Shown here: positions 9,158 through 16,243 of the stretch, piece by piece
How the letters are laid out: each line of letters starts with the position of its first letter
How positions within the stretch are numbered: the stretch's first letter is position 1
Assembly (NCBI RefSeq): GCF_015710975.1
Contig: NZ_CP049783.1
Span: 1,054,501 to 1,118,500 of the forward strand
Reading direction: 5' to 3'
Length of the DNA: 64,000 nucleotides
DNA from: Paenibacillus polymyxa
Lineage (GTDB): Bacteria; Bacillota; Bacilli; Paenibacillales; Paenibacillaceae
The notes under the pieces: generated by a model
The model's input: the letters and a program-made list of their open reading frames with translations, nothing else
Told to the model about the DNA's origin: nothing
Database searches by the model: none
Translations under genes and position numbers: made by a program

Positions 9158-9874
9158 TTATATGGAGAATTGATAACGGTCTCCGATGATGTACTGCTTT
9201 CCTACATGAACCGGGCTTCCGTGCTGGTCATAGATCATTGTATGCATGTAAAACAACGCCTGTCCGATCGCCGTCTCCAGCAGCTTGGCCTGATTTTCAT
9301 CCGCCAAAGCAATTTGTAATATCGTCTCTCCCGGCTGGTTAGGATCAATGCTGTATTTTTGCCTCAGCAGCTCGTATACAGACCCTTCCAACTGCTCGTT
9401 CATTAGAAATGCAAAACGGTCATAAGGATAAAAATTGTTTTCCAGCATCAGGGGGCGATCATCCGCATATCTTTTACGCTGGATAAATAGCACCTTTTCT
9501 CCTGGCGATAACTGCAACTGATGTGCAATTTCCTCATCTGCATCTACGATTTCACGTTTTGTGACCACACTATGTGAAGAAATCCCATTGGATTTGCAAG
9601 CAGCCGTAAAGCTGATGACATGTTCAATCTTCCGTCCAATCTTGGGGATATTGACAAAGGTGCCTTTCCCCTGACGTTTGGTCAAATATCCTTCATGAAC
9701 TAATTCGGCAATTGCTTTTCTTACGGTAATACGACTTACATTATACATTTCGCTTAACTCTGTTTCGGTCGGTATACGGCTTCCCTGCGTAAATGTTCCA
9801 TTATGAATAGCGGTTTTGACCGCTTTTTGTAATTGAATATATAATGGCTCCGCTTGGTCTGAATTTAACATCAT
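9158..9874 (-). CDS. frlR: GntR/HutC-family regulator (FrlR-like)
   Basis: A 238-residue regulator. A winged helix at about 10-75 has MYNVSRITVRKAIAELVHEGYL and KRQGKGTFV. A UTRA ligand-binding domain follows at about 95-235. The family responds to phosphosugars and similar ligands. The gene sits directly behind frlB and frlD, and palindromes matching GntR operators lie before frlB, before itself and before the amidohydrolase. Autoregulation is likely because one palindrome overlaps its own -10 box. The symbol is by context and family; the ligand is inferred to be a fructosamine phosphate. Confidence 0.82.
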   Translation of the reverse strand: MMLNSDQAEPLYIQLQKAVKTAIHNGTFTQGSRIPTETELSEMYNVSRITVRKAIAELVHEGYLTKRQGKGTFVNIPKIGRKIEHVISFTAACKSNGISSHSVVTKREIVDADEEIAHQLQLSPGEKVLFIQRKRYADDRPLMLENNFYPYDRFAFLMNEQLEGSVYELLRQKYSIDPNQPGETILQIALADENQAKLLETAIGQALFYMHTMIYDQHGSPVHVGKQYIIGDRYQFSI

Positions 9875-9890
9875 GTACCCTCACTTGTCA

Positions 9891-9924
9891 TATAACGTTA
9901 TATCACTCTCACTTAGAGTATCAA
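9891..9924 (-). promoter_or_regulatory. frlR promoter with overlapping operator
   Basis: Minus-strand -35 TTGATA (9919-9924), 16-base spacer, -10 TATAAC (9897-9902). The -10 is half of the perfect palindrome TATAACGTTATA (9891-9902), so a bound repressor would cover it. Confidence 0.65.
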
Positions 9925-9966
9925 AGGTTACATATTCTTACAAGTGAAGATATTCGAAAAGGATCG

Positions 9967-10779
9967 TCAATAATGAACGCCGTATCCGAAGGAACCTTCT
10001 ACCAGACAGCTCTGGGCGGCAAGCCTTGAGCCTTCTGCCATAGCATCCTGAATGTTGCCTTTTTCCAAAAAGCTTAGTAAAAAAGCAGTTATATAAGAGT
10101 CGCCTGCCCCCATAGTATCCACAGCGTCAACGGAATCAGGCATTTGAAAATAGAACTTCGTACCATCATAGGCGATGGATCGGTCACCGCCACGTGTGGC
10201 GACCAGAATTTGTCCCTCTTTTTTTCGATTGGAGCGGATATAATTCTGTGTCTCTTCATCCGTCATATGGCTGCAAGAGAAAAATGCAAAATCGGCATAC
10301 GTAATATTTTGTTCTACTTGTGTATCTGTAAAATCATCTGAAAAATCAAAAGAAATAGGGATTCCTAGCGTCTCTAATTCAGGCAGCAAGTGACCTGTAT
10401 GACTGTACAAGCCAGTATGAATTAGGTCGAACCCGCCAAGATAGTTCCTGTCATCTTCGCTCAATTCCAATGGATGAAGACGTGTCACTCCCCCCTCATT
10501 ACTGCCGAGAAATACTCTGTCTCCATCTTCCAGGGTTACACGTGCGCAGCCGTTCTCACCGCTGTGATATCTGCACCGTGAAATATCAATGTCAAGCTCA
10601 CGCAGGGTGTGTTCTACATGCCGTGCTTCGTTGTCGTCCCCGAACACACCTATAAAGGCTGCATCCACTCCCGCTTTTTTGGCAAACACACTAAAATTAA
10701 GCGCATTGCCGCCAGGGTACATCATACGCAGATGAACATATTTATCTACCACATTATCGCCAATGCCTAGAACCTTCAT
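9967..10779 (-). CDS. frlD: Fructosamine (fructoselysine) 6-kinase, PfkB family
   Basis: A 270-residue ribokinase/PfkB sugar kinase. The N-terminus has the GIGDNVVDKY and PGGNALNFSVFA substrate motifs, and the C-terminal signature DTMGAGDSYITAF holds the catalytic Asp. It resembles FrlD, which phosphorylates fructoselysine at O-6 for cleavage by FrlB. Length matches the family (about 260-285). The start ATG has AGGAGG eight bases upstream. It lies 28 bases after frlB in the same operon. Exact amine moiety of the substrate cannot be read from sequence. Confidence 0.85.
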   Translation of the reverse strand: MKVLGIGDNVVDKYVHLRMMYPGGNALNFSVFAKKAGVDAAFIGVFGDDNEARHVEHTLRELDIDISRCRYHSGENGCARVTLEDGDRVFLGSNEGGVTRLHPLELSEDDRNYLGGFDLIHTGLYSHTGHLLPELETLGIPISFDFSDDFTDTQVEQNITYADFAFFSCSHMTDEETQNYIRSNRKKEGQILVATRGGDRSIAYDGTKFYFQMPDSVDAVDTMGAGDSYITAFLLSFLEKGNIQDAMAEGSRLAAQSCLVEGSFGYGVHY

Positions 10780-10807
10780 GATGGTTTCCTCCTGTTGGTA
10801 GGTGCGC

Positions 10808-11776
10808 TTAGTAAGCTACTTTGCCCATATAACGGCGAGTTTCCAATGGGTGATTGCGTACATTGGCTAGTGCCTCACGATACACACATACAATGCTGTA
10901 GAATAACACCGGGTTAAAAAACTCTACTACTTCGTCGGCAATCGTTCCGATGCCAAGCTCCTTTGCATCAATCACTTCCACTTTCTCGGCATACTGATTC
11001 AGGAAAGTCTGTGCCCGCTCATCCAGCGCCCGTGTACGTCCTTCGTTGATCATCAGAATAAATGGAGTTTCCTTATCCGTTACTTCAAACGGACCATGGA
11101 AGAATTCACCGGAATGGATAGAAGCTGCATGGAGCCATTGCATTTCCATCAGCGAGCAGATGGCAAATCCGTAAGCATGTCCATAAGACGCTCCGCTGGT
11201 CAGGATATAGAAGAGTTCCTCGTTGCGGTATCTGTCTGCGAATACTTGGGCACGTGGTTCAACTTGGACTTTGGCACGGTTAATAATCCCATTGATTGCC
11301 CCCAATCCGTTCTGGAAAGCCGGGTAATGCGCATATCCCTCAGCGATTTGAAGCAGTTCAACCGTAAGTTCTAAAATAATGGCCATCGGGTTGTTTTTAA
11401 CATCGCTCTCATCACCCCACTCGTAGAGGAAGGAATAATCCGAATAGTTGAGCAGGTTCGCTTCACTGTTGTGGGTTAAGCCGATGGTATAAGCACCTTT
11501 CTCTTTGGCTGATTTAGCAGCCGCGACCGATTCTGGAGTATTTCCACCGTGGGAACAAACGATGACCACTGAGTGTGCTCCCAATCGTTTAGGCAACGCA
11601 TGTACAAACTCATTTGCTGTATACATGCCTGCTACCAGTTTTCTTGCTTCACTATCCAGAAAATATTTTGAAGGATACATATCCACTAGTGAGCCCCCGC
11701 AGGCCACTAAATAAACCTCGGAAATCTTCCCATTCGCTTGTTCAAAAATCGTCTGAACCGTCTGTTGTACATTCAT
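10808..11776 (-). CDS. frlB: Fructosamine-6-phosphate deglycase, SIS-domain (FrlB)
   Basis: A 322-residue double-SIS sugar isomerase-fold protein. It has VACGGSLVDMYPSKYFLD, CSHGGNTPESVAAA and the late HSGEFFHGPFE and RRYMGKV motifs typical of FrlB. FrlB splits fructosamine 6-phosphate into glucose 6-phosphate and the free amine. It is first in the operon, with AGGAGAGG before ATG 11776. A sigma-A promoter, a cre box and a GntR operator precede it, which predicts induction by substrate and catabolite repression. Confidence 0.88.
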   Translation of the reverse strand: MNVQQTVQTIFEQANGKISEVYLVACGGSLVDMYPSKYFLDSEARKLVAGMYTANEFVHALPKRLGAHSVVIVCSHGGNTPESVAAAKSAKEKGAYTIGLTHNSEANLLNYSDYSFLYEWGDESDVKNNPMAIILELTVELLQIAEGYAHYPAFQNGLGAINGIINRAKVQVEPRAQVFADRYRNEELFYILTSGASYGHAYGFAICSLMEMQWLHAASIHSGEFFHGPFEVTDKETPFILMINEGRTRALDERAQTFLNQYAEKVEVIDAKELGIGTIADEVVEFFNPVLFYSIVCVYREALANVRNHPLETRRYMGKVAY

Positions 11777-11794
11777 TTTTTACCTCTCCTTTTA

Positions 11795-11816
11795 TATAAC
11801 GTTATATAACGTATTG
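11795..11816. promoter_or_regulatory. Predicted FrlR operator before frlB
   Basis: Perfect palindrome TATAACGTTATA (11795-11806) followed at once by a second imperfect copy TATAACGTATTG (11805-11816). It lies just downstream of the -10 box of the frlB promoter. Confidence 0.7.
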
Positions 11817-11827
11817 TTTACGAGATA

Positions 11828-11856
11828 AATATAAGCGCTTTCACTAAAAGTGTCAA
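11828..11856 (-). promoter_or_regulatory. Sigma-A promoter of frlB with cre box
   Basis: Minus strand: -35 TTGACA (11851-11856), 17-base spacer, -10 TATATT (11828-11833). A cre-like palindrome TATAAGCGCTTTCA (11830-11843) overlaps the -10 side of the spacer and differs from the symmetric CcpA site TGTAAGCGCTTACA at two positions. Confidence 0.75.
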
Positions 11857-11872
11857 GCCTCTCATTAAAAAA

Positions 11873-11904
11873 AGCTCTAACCCTTTTGTATAAGGATTAG
11901 AGCT
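11873..11904 (-). terminator. Terminator-like hairpin upstream of frlB
   Basis: Arms AGCTCTAACCCTT / AAGGATTAGAGCT (one mismatch). On the minus strand seven T follow. It sits upstream of the frlB promoter with no gene feeding it, so it may insulate the operon from stray antisense transcription of the lysE side. Confidence 0.6.
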
Positions 11905-12052
11905 CCTTTGGGATTGGATTCATTGGGTTAGCAAATAACGAGGCTGTGGCTACATATACGCACAAAAATATGGTCTTACACATGGGTTTGTCCGAATAAA
12001 CTAAATGAGACAAATACATAACGTCCAATAAATAATCAAGGAGGAACCCCCC

Positions 12053-12685
12053 ATTAATACATTTATCGGGTATGTTTTTCTGGGTCTGTCACTTTCAGCT
12101 CCCATTGGACCTATCAATGCCGCGCAATTAGATCGAGGGATTAAAAATGGATTTTGGCACGCCTGGTTTATTGGGCTAGGTGCAATCACAGCAGACATTA
12201 TCTATATGATGCTTGTCTATTTGGGAATGATCCATCTTCTTAATTCCCCATTTGTCAAAGCTTTTTTATGGCTGTTTGGTTTTTTTGTGCTTGTGTATAC
12301 AGGTCTTGAAAGCATCAAAAATGCTGGTGTGATTTCAGAATCCGAATTAAGGGGAAATAGTAATACCCTGACCAACTCCTTTGTAGCCGGCTTTCTGATG
12401 TCGTTGTTTAATCCTCTCTCCATCCTTTTCTGGCTTGGGATTTACGGATCCATACTGGCCAACGTCGCTAATACTTATCCAGTACAACAGCTATTGATTT
12501 ACAGCGGAGCAATTGTACTAGGCGTATTGGCCTGGGATGTGACGATGGCAGCCGCTTCAAGTGTTTTCCGTCGATTTCTCAGACCCGGATTGCTTAAAAC
12601 CATCTCTTGGATGTCAGGTCTGTCTCTTGTAGGCTTTGGCTTTTATTTTGGTGTACAGGCATTTCAATTACTTTTTTTACGCTAA
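12053..12685 (+). CDS. LysE/RhtB-family exporter, apparent ATT start
   Basis: About 210 residues, with the family N-terminus GYVFLGLSLSAPIGPINAAQ and five to six membrane segments. Members export amino acids or related small molecules. The homologous N-terminus is encoded well upstream of the first in-frame ATG (12206). The open frame begins at 12032 after a stop and contains no ATG, GTG or TTG before the conserved region. ATT 12053 lies eight bases after a perfect AAGGAGG (12038-12044), so ATT initiation is the best reading; a sequencing error is the alternative. Starting at 12206 would remove the first membrane helices. Confidence 0.75.
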   Translation: MNTFIGYVFLGLSLSAPIGPINAAQLDRGIKNGFWHAWFIGLGAITADIIYMMLVYLGMIHLLNSPFVKAFLWLFGFFVLVYTGLESIKNAGVISESELRGNSNTLTNSFVAGFLMSLFNPLSILFWLGIYGSILANVANTYPVQQLLIYSGAIVLGVLAWDVTMAAASSVFRRFLRPGLLKTISWMSGLSLVGFGFYFGVQAFQLLFLR

Positions 12686-12705
12686 CGCTTGTCTTCTTAA
12701 TAAAG

Positions 12706-14046
12706 TTAACGAGGTTCCTTGCCGTGCTTTCGACGCACCCATTGTACAATGAAGTCACATATGGCAATTAACAAGACTAACAGCAAACTGACGTAAACCC
12801 CAGGGCGGCTAAGCTTATGAAAAAAGGCCCCTACTACAGCCAAAGCGATCAGCAATAAGCCAATCCAGCGTTTGATATTGCTTGATGTGCTTGATTCCAG
12901 TAACTTACCTGAAGACAGCAAAATAAAGCACCAGTTATATAACAGCATTAAGCCCGCAGCTGTTGTAATATATTCATACACTTTTCCTGGTAGCAGCAAC
13001 GATAATACGATTGCAGAGATTAATCCAACAGAGATCAAACTGAGTGCATACAGAGGATATTTGCCCTTCCACTTCTGTGAGAATAGTGTGGGCGCATCTC
13101 CTTCCTGGGCAAGGGTAATCATCATCGAAGTCTCTGCATATAGCGATGCTGTCATCGTTGAAAATCCTGCAATAATCAGGACTCCGTTAAATAAATGAGG
13201 TACAAAGGCCAGATGATCGCTACTAAGCGCAAGCACAAAAGGGCTCTCCTTCGGATTAAAAGCACTTAATGGTACCATAGATACAGCCAGCCCAATTGAT
13301 AGCACATACACTACAACCAGCGTAATCAGCATGACCTTTCCTGCTTTGGGTGCTTCCTCCGGGTTTTGAAGTCGGTTAGACATAATTCCAAGCACTTCGA
13401 TACCTCCGTATGCATAAAAGGCAAAAATAAAAGATGACCATAATCCTATGCCACCGGTTGGAAAAAAGTCTCTGTAGCTGAGGGGAAACTTCGGATTATA
13501 TTTACTTCCTCCGATCCAGCCTGCCAAAAGCGCCACCGCTAGGACCAAAAACATCACAAGAGCCGCCATTTTAATAATGGCGAGTACATTTTCTACACGA
13601 TCAAAGCCCTTATTGCCAAAAAAAACAATCACAAGCCCTAAGATCCCGAAGCATGCTGCAAAAATCCACATCGGTACCTGAGGAAACCAAAAACGTGAAA
13701 ATATAGACAGCGCGGTTAGTTGACTCCCATTAATAAGCAATTCTGAGAACCAATACACCCAGCCACTGCCGAAGCCTGCCCAATTACCAAATGCTTTTTG
13801 GGCATAAGAACGGAAAGAGCCCTGTTCTGGATGATCTGCCGTCATGCGCGAAAGGGCGTCAAACACCACATACGTCCCAACTGCTGCCAAGAAGTATGCA
13901 ATCAGCACAGCTGGACCACCAATGGAAATCGCTAAACTTGACCCGAGGAAGTACCCTGTACCGATAGTTCCTGCAACTCCTAACAAGCTCAGCTGCCACC
14001 ATTTTAGTTTTTGATCTTTTTGTTTGCCCGCTGACGAATTGCCCAT
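12706..14046 (-). CDS. APC-family amino acid permease
   Basis: A 446-residue integral membrane protein with 12 predicted helices. The first helix carries GVAGTIGTGYFLGS, the APC substrate-backbone binding motif, and SFRSYAQKAFGNWAGFGSGWVYW follows. It imports or exchanges amino acids; the substrate is not identifiable. It converges on the lysE gene with only 20 bases between stops, without a clear terminator. A single-gene unit. Confidence 0.87.
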   Translation of the reverse strand: MGNSSAGKQKDQKLKWWQLSLLGVAGTIGTGYFLGSSLAISIGGPAVLIAYFLAAVGTYVVFDALSRMTADHPEQGSFRSYAQKAFGNWAGFGSGWVYWFSELLINGSQLTALSIFSRFWFPQVPMWIFAACFGILGLVIVFFGNKGFDRVENVLAIIKMAALVMFLVLAVALLAGWIGGSKYNPKFPLSYRDFFPTGGIGLWSSFIFAFYAYGGIEVLGIMSNRLQNPEEAPKAGKVMLITLVVVYVLSIGLAVSMVPLSAFNPKESPFVLALSSDHLAFVPHLFNGVLIIAGFSTMTASLYAETSMMITLAQEGDAPTLFSQKWKGKYPLYALSLISVGLISAIVLSLLLPGKVYEYITTAAGLMLLYNWCFILLSSGKLLESSTSSNIKRWIGLLLIALAVVGAFFHKLSRPGVYVSLLLVLLIAICDFIVQWVRRKHGKEPR

Positions 14047-14143
14047 AAGAAAATCACCCTATTCTAAATTTGAGACCGATACCTTGTTTTTTCATGATTC
14101 CCTTCTTCTCCATATTTCATGTGAAGTTCATTCAATTTGTAAT

Positions 14144-14188
14144 AAAGAAGCACCAGCAAACTCGAATAAAGCTTGCTGGTGCTTCTTT
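14144..14188 (-). terminator. Terminator of the coat-protein pair
   Basis: Perfect 16-bp arms (AAAGAAGCACCAGCAA and its complement). It lies just past the 14202-14501 gene and ends with TTTATTA on the minus strand. Confidence 0.88.
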
Positions 14189-14201
14189 ATAATTAAACGT
14201 T

Positions 14202-14501
14202 TCACATTTTGGGCAAAGAAAGTGCCTTGTCTGCATTTTGAATATCCATTTGAATTTGCTGATCTGGATCATAGGCGTTGTAGTAACCATTGTTCTTCAT
14301 ATAATTAAAAATTTGCTCATGAAGATTAACAGCTTTGTTCAATTGGTCACAAAGGACATTTCGAACTTCTGGGCTAGTGGACTCTGTTAACGCTGCGGCG
14401 TAGTTTTTGATCCCGCTTTTAGCTGAAATTAACAGATCTGAAGCAATCACCTGATCGGTCATAGGGGTCGTACCGGTTATATTCTCAATAAAAGAATTCA
14501 C
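14202..14501 (-). CDS. CotF-like spore coat protein
   Basis: A 99-residue protein matching the small helical CotF coat family: TDQVIASDLLISAKSGIKNYAAALTE and a C-terminal MKNNGYYNAYDP segment. Such proteins are made late in sporulation and sit in the coat. I chose GTG 14501 because AAGGAGG lies six bases upstream; a longer frame to 14525 lacks a site. It follows the 14518-14703 gene by 16 bases, so the two are probably one unit. Confidence 0.8.
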   Translation of the reverse strand: MNSFIENITGTTPMTDQVIASDLLISAKSGIKNYAAALTESTSPEVRNVLCDQLNKAVNLHEQIFNYMKNNGYYNAYDPDQQIQMDIQNADKALSLPKM

Positions 14502-14517
14502 GTTATTCCTCCTTAAA

Positions 14518-14703
14518 TTATACAAGCAAATTTCTAAGCTGTTGAATATCTTGTGTACCGCAACTAATGTCCTGCTGTAAAATATTTTTTAAATTTGAAT
14601 CTGAGACTAAAGGAAGCATGGTTTGAGTTTTTGTGATACAAGTTGTTTTAAACGTAAGCAGCTCATGCAATTCCAATTTTTCGTGAACTCCGAGTTTTTG
14701 CAA
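14518..14703 (-). CDS. Small coat-associated protein, CotF partner
   Basis: A 61-residue protein starting at TTG 14703, eight bases after AAAGGAGG. It is mostly helical: LGVHEKLELHELLTFKTTCITKTQTMLPLV, then LKNILQQDISCGTQDIQQLRNLL. This resembles the short partner proteins often placed before CotF-type genes in bacilli, so a spore role is inferred from context. It has two cysteines. An upstream extension to 14763 has no ribosome binding site and reads basic residues unlike the family. Confidence 0.7.
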   Translation of the reverse strand: MQKLGVHEKLELHELLTFKTTCITKTQTMLPLVSDSNLKNILQQDISCGTQDIQQLRNLLV

Positions 14704-14816
14704 GATCAAAACCTCCTTTCTGAACTTCTTTTGGTATTTCCTACGATTACTGCCCTTATGCACGATCCAAGAACCTTAGTTTTCACAATGTCCTTTTCAG
14801 CTTTTTCTCATTATGA

Positions 14817-14863
14817 AAAAAGGTTCCTTCAAACCATTAGTCATGGTTTGAAGGAACCTTTTT
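14817..14863 (-). terminator. Terminator of the 14899-15324 gene
   Basis: Perfect 20-bp arms (AAAAAGGTTCCTTCAAACCA and its complement) with a 7-base loop; T-runs at both ends. Confidence 0.9.
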
Positions 14864-14898
14864 GTTCCAAAATGAGCAGCAAGCGTGAACACCATTAT

Positions 14899-15324
14899 TT
14901 AGGTATGGACGCTACCTGAAAAACCGTCCACATCGTCTTCCGGTTGTTGATCAGAGCTGACGTTGTGTTCCTGTGTTGTGTTGTTCGTAAACGTTTGGGA
15001 AGAGCCGCTTTTATACGCCTCGCTCCAGTCCTCATTAATGATGTGTGCTGGAATAATCCAATCCTCCGGGCTATAACCTGGATTTTGCACACCGATATTA
15101 CTTTGTTTACCTGGACGATAAGTGAGAACTCCTGTCTCAATTATACTTCCTTCATAAGCTTGGCAAATCTCTAATGCAGACAGCACATCCTGGTTCTCAA
15201 CGTGAACACTGAGGCCTGTATCACCGTTCGTGCTGGCAGAGTATCCAATTTCCTTTAATGTTTCACAGGCTTGGGCGGCTTGCTGCGGATCACGAAATTG
15301 AAAACGGAAAGAACCCGTATCCAT
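14899..15324 (-). CDS. Unknown protein with N-terminal alpha/beta domain and acidic tail
   Basis: About 141 residues. Residues 1-70 look like a small beta-alpha-beta domain (FRFQFRDPQQAAQACETLKEIGYSA, then SVHVENQDVLSALEICQAYEGSII) of the kind seen in bacillar stress proteins. The rest is polar and probably disordered, rich in Ser, Thr, Gln, Asn, Asp. I do not recognise a function. The second ATG (15324) is preferred because AGAGGAG lies nine bases before it and abuts the first. It has its own terminator. Confidence 0.75.
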   Translation of the reverse strand: MDTGSFRFQFRDPQQAAQACETLKEIGYSASTNGDTGLSVHVENQDVLSALEICQAYEGSIIETGVLTYRPGKQSNIGVQNPGYSPEDWIIPAHIINEDWSEAYKSGSSQTFTNNTTQEHNVSSDQQPEDDVDGFSGSVHT

Positions 15325-15539
15325 GTGCTTCATCTCCTCTGAATTTATCTTATTTTGTTATTTGGGTTCATTAGGTATGTTATTTGTTAATATAACCAAT
15401 CGGAACGGTATTTTTACATTCGAAACCTTTATTTTTCAAAAATTTACCTTAAAGCTTTGAAATTAAATAATTAAAAAAGCAGCTACTGTGACAAATCGCA
15501 TGTTTTCCCTACGTAAATCCCTTTATGCTAGTAGTAAGG

Positions 15540-15593
15540 GTATGGTTGCCCGGTCATCCGAACCGAGCGGTCAAAGGATGCCCAAATCCATAC
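15540..15593 (+). other. Structured segment upstream of the MarR gene
   Basis: Nested complementary segments: GTATGG (15540) with CCATAC (15588), TTG with CAA, CATCC (15555) with GGATG (15576), and CCG with CGG. It ends 17 bases before the MarR start and would be in its 5' untranslated region. It matches no riboswitch I know. Confidence 0.4.
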
Positions 15594-15610
15594 ATAAAGG
15601 CGGAATGAAG

Positions 15611-16075
15611 ATGATAGATTACCGAACATTGGTGACACAGCAATCTATGCATTTGTATAGCGTGTTTGCCAAGTCATTCAAAAGTGTAAACGAACATGCG
15701 GTTGCTGGCATCAAAACGGTGGGCTTCAACCCAACGGCCTTCGCCGTGATGGAAGTTTTATATCACAAGGGAGCACAACCAATTCAACAAATTGGAGCCA
15801 AACTGCTTCTGCAAAGCGGAAATGTCACTTATGTTATCGACAAGCTGGAGAGCCGTGGTTATTTGCACCGTCACCCGTGCGACCAAGATCGTCGTATTAT
15901 ATATGCAGAGTTGACGGACGAAGGACAACGCGTCATGGACGAAATTTATCCTGATTATACACGTCAGATTGAACGTGCCTTTAGCGGAATCAGCGAAACC
16001 GAAAGAGATCAACTCATCGGCTTGCTCAAAAAATTGGGCCGTAGCGCTGATAATCTGTCACCTTATCACAAATAG
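15611..16075 (+). CDS. MarR-family transcriptional regulator
   Basis: A 154-residue winged-helix regulator. The recognition helix region LLLQSGNVTYVIDKLESRGYLHR and the wing CDQDRRIIYAELTDEGQRVM are diagnostic. Members sense phenolics, oxidants or drugs. No thiol-sensing N-terminal Cys of OhrR is visible, so it is not called OhrR. ATG 15611 has AAAGGCGG seven bases upstream; earlier in-frame starts lie in the structured leader and lack sites. No divergent partner is adjacent, so its target is unclear. Confidence 0.87.
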   Translation: MIDYRTLVTQQSMHLYSVFAKSFKSVNEHAVAGIKTVGFNPTAFAVMEVLYHKGAQPIQQIGAKLLLQSGNVTYVIDKLESRGYLHRHPCDQDRRIIYAELTDEGQRVMDEIYPDYTRQIERAFSGISETERDQLIGLLKKLGRSADNLSPYHK

Positions 16076-16161
16076 AATGAATAGTAATTTTAGCAACTGT
16101 TCAATTGTGAATAAAAGAACAATCCTATAGCTGTGCTAACGAAAATTTAGATTTACACAGA

Positions 16162-16193
16162 AAAGTCCACCCTTATATTTATGGGTGGACTTT
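16162..16193. terminator. Bidirectional terminator between marR-like gene and levB
   Basis: Perfect 11-bp stem AAAGTCCACCC / GGGTGGACTTT with a 10-base loop between convergent genes. Confidence 0.9.
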
Positions 16194-16243
16194 ATATATA
16201 CCTGAGCGAAATATGCCTAAGCTTACGAGCAGCATAAGAGCTG

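Noticed and set aside
11873..11904. Attenuator within the frlB leader
   Set aside because: The hairpin lies upstream of a well-formed -35/-10 pair, so it is not in the frlB transcript from that promoter.
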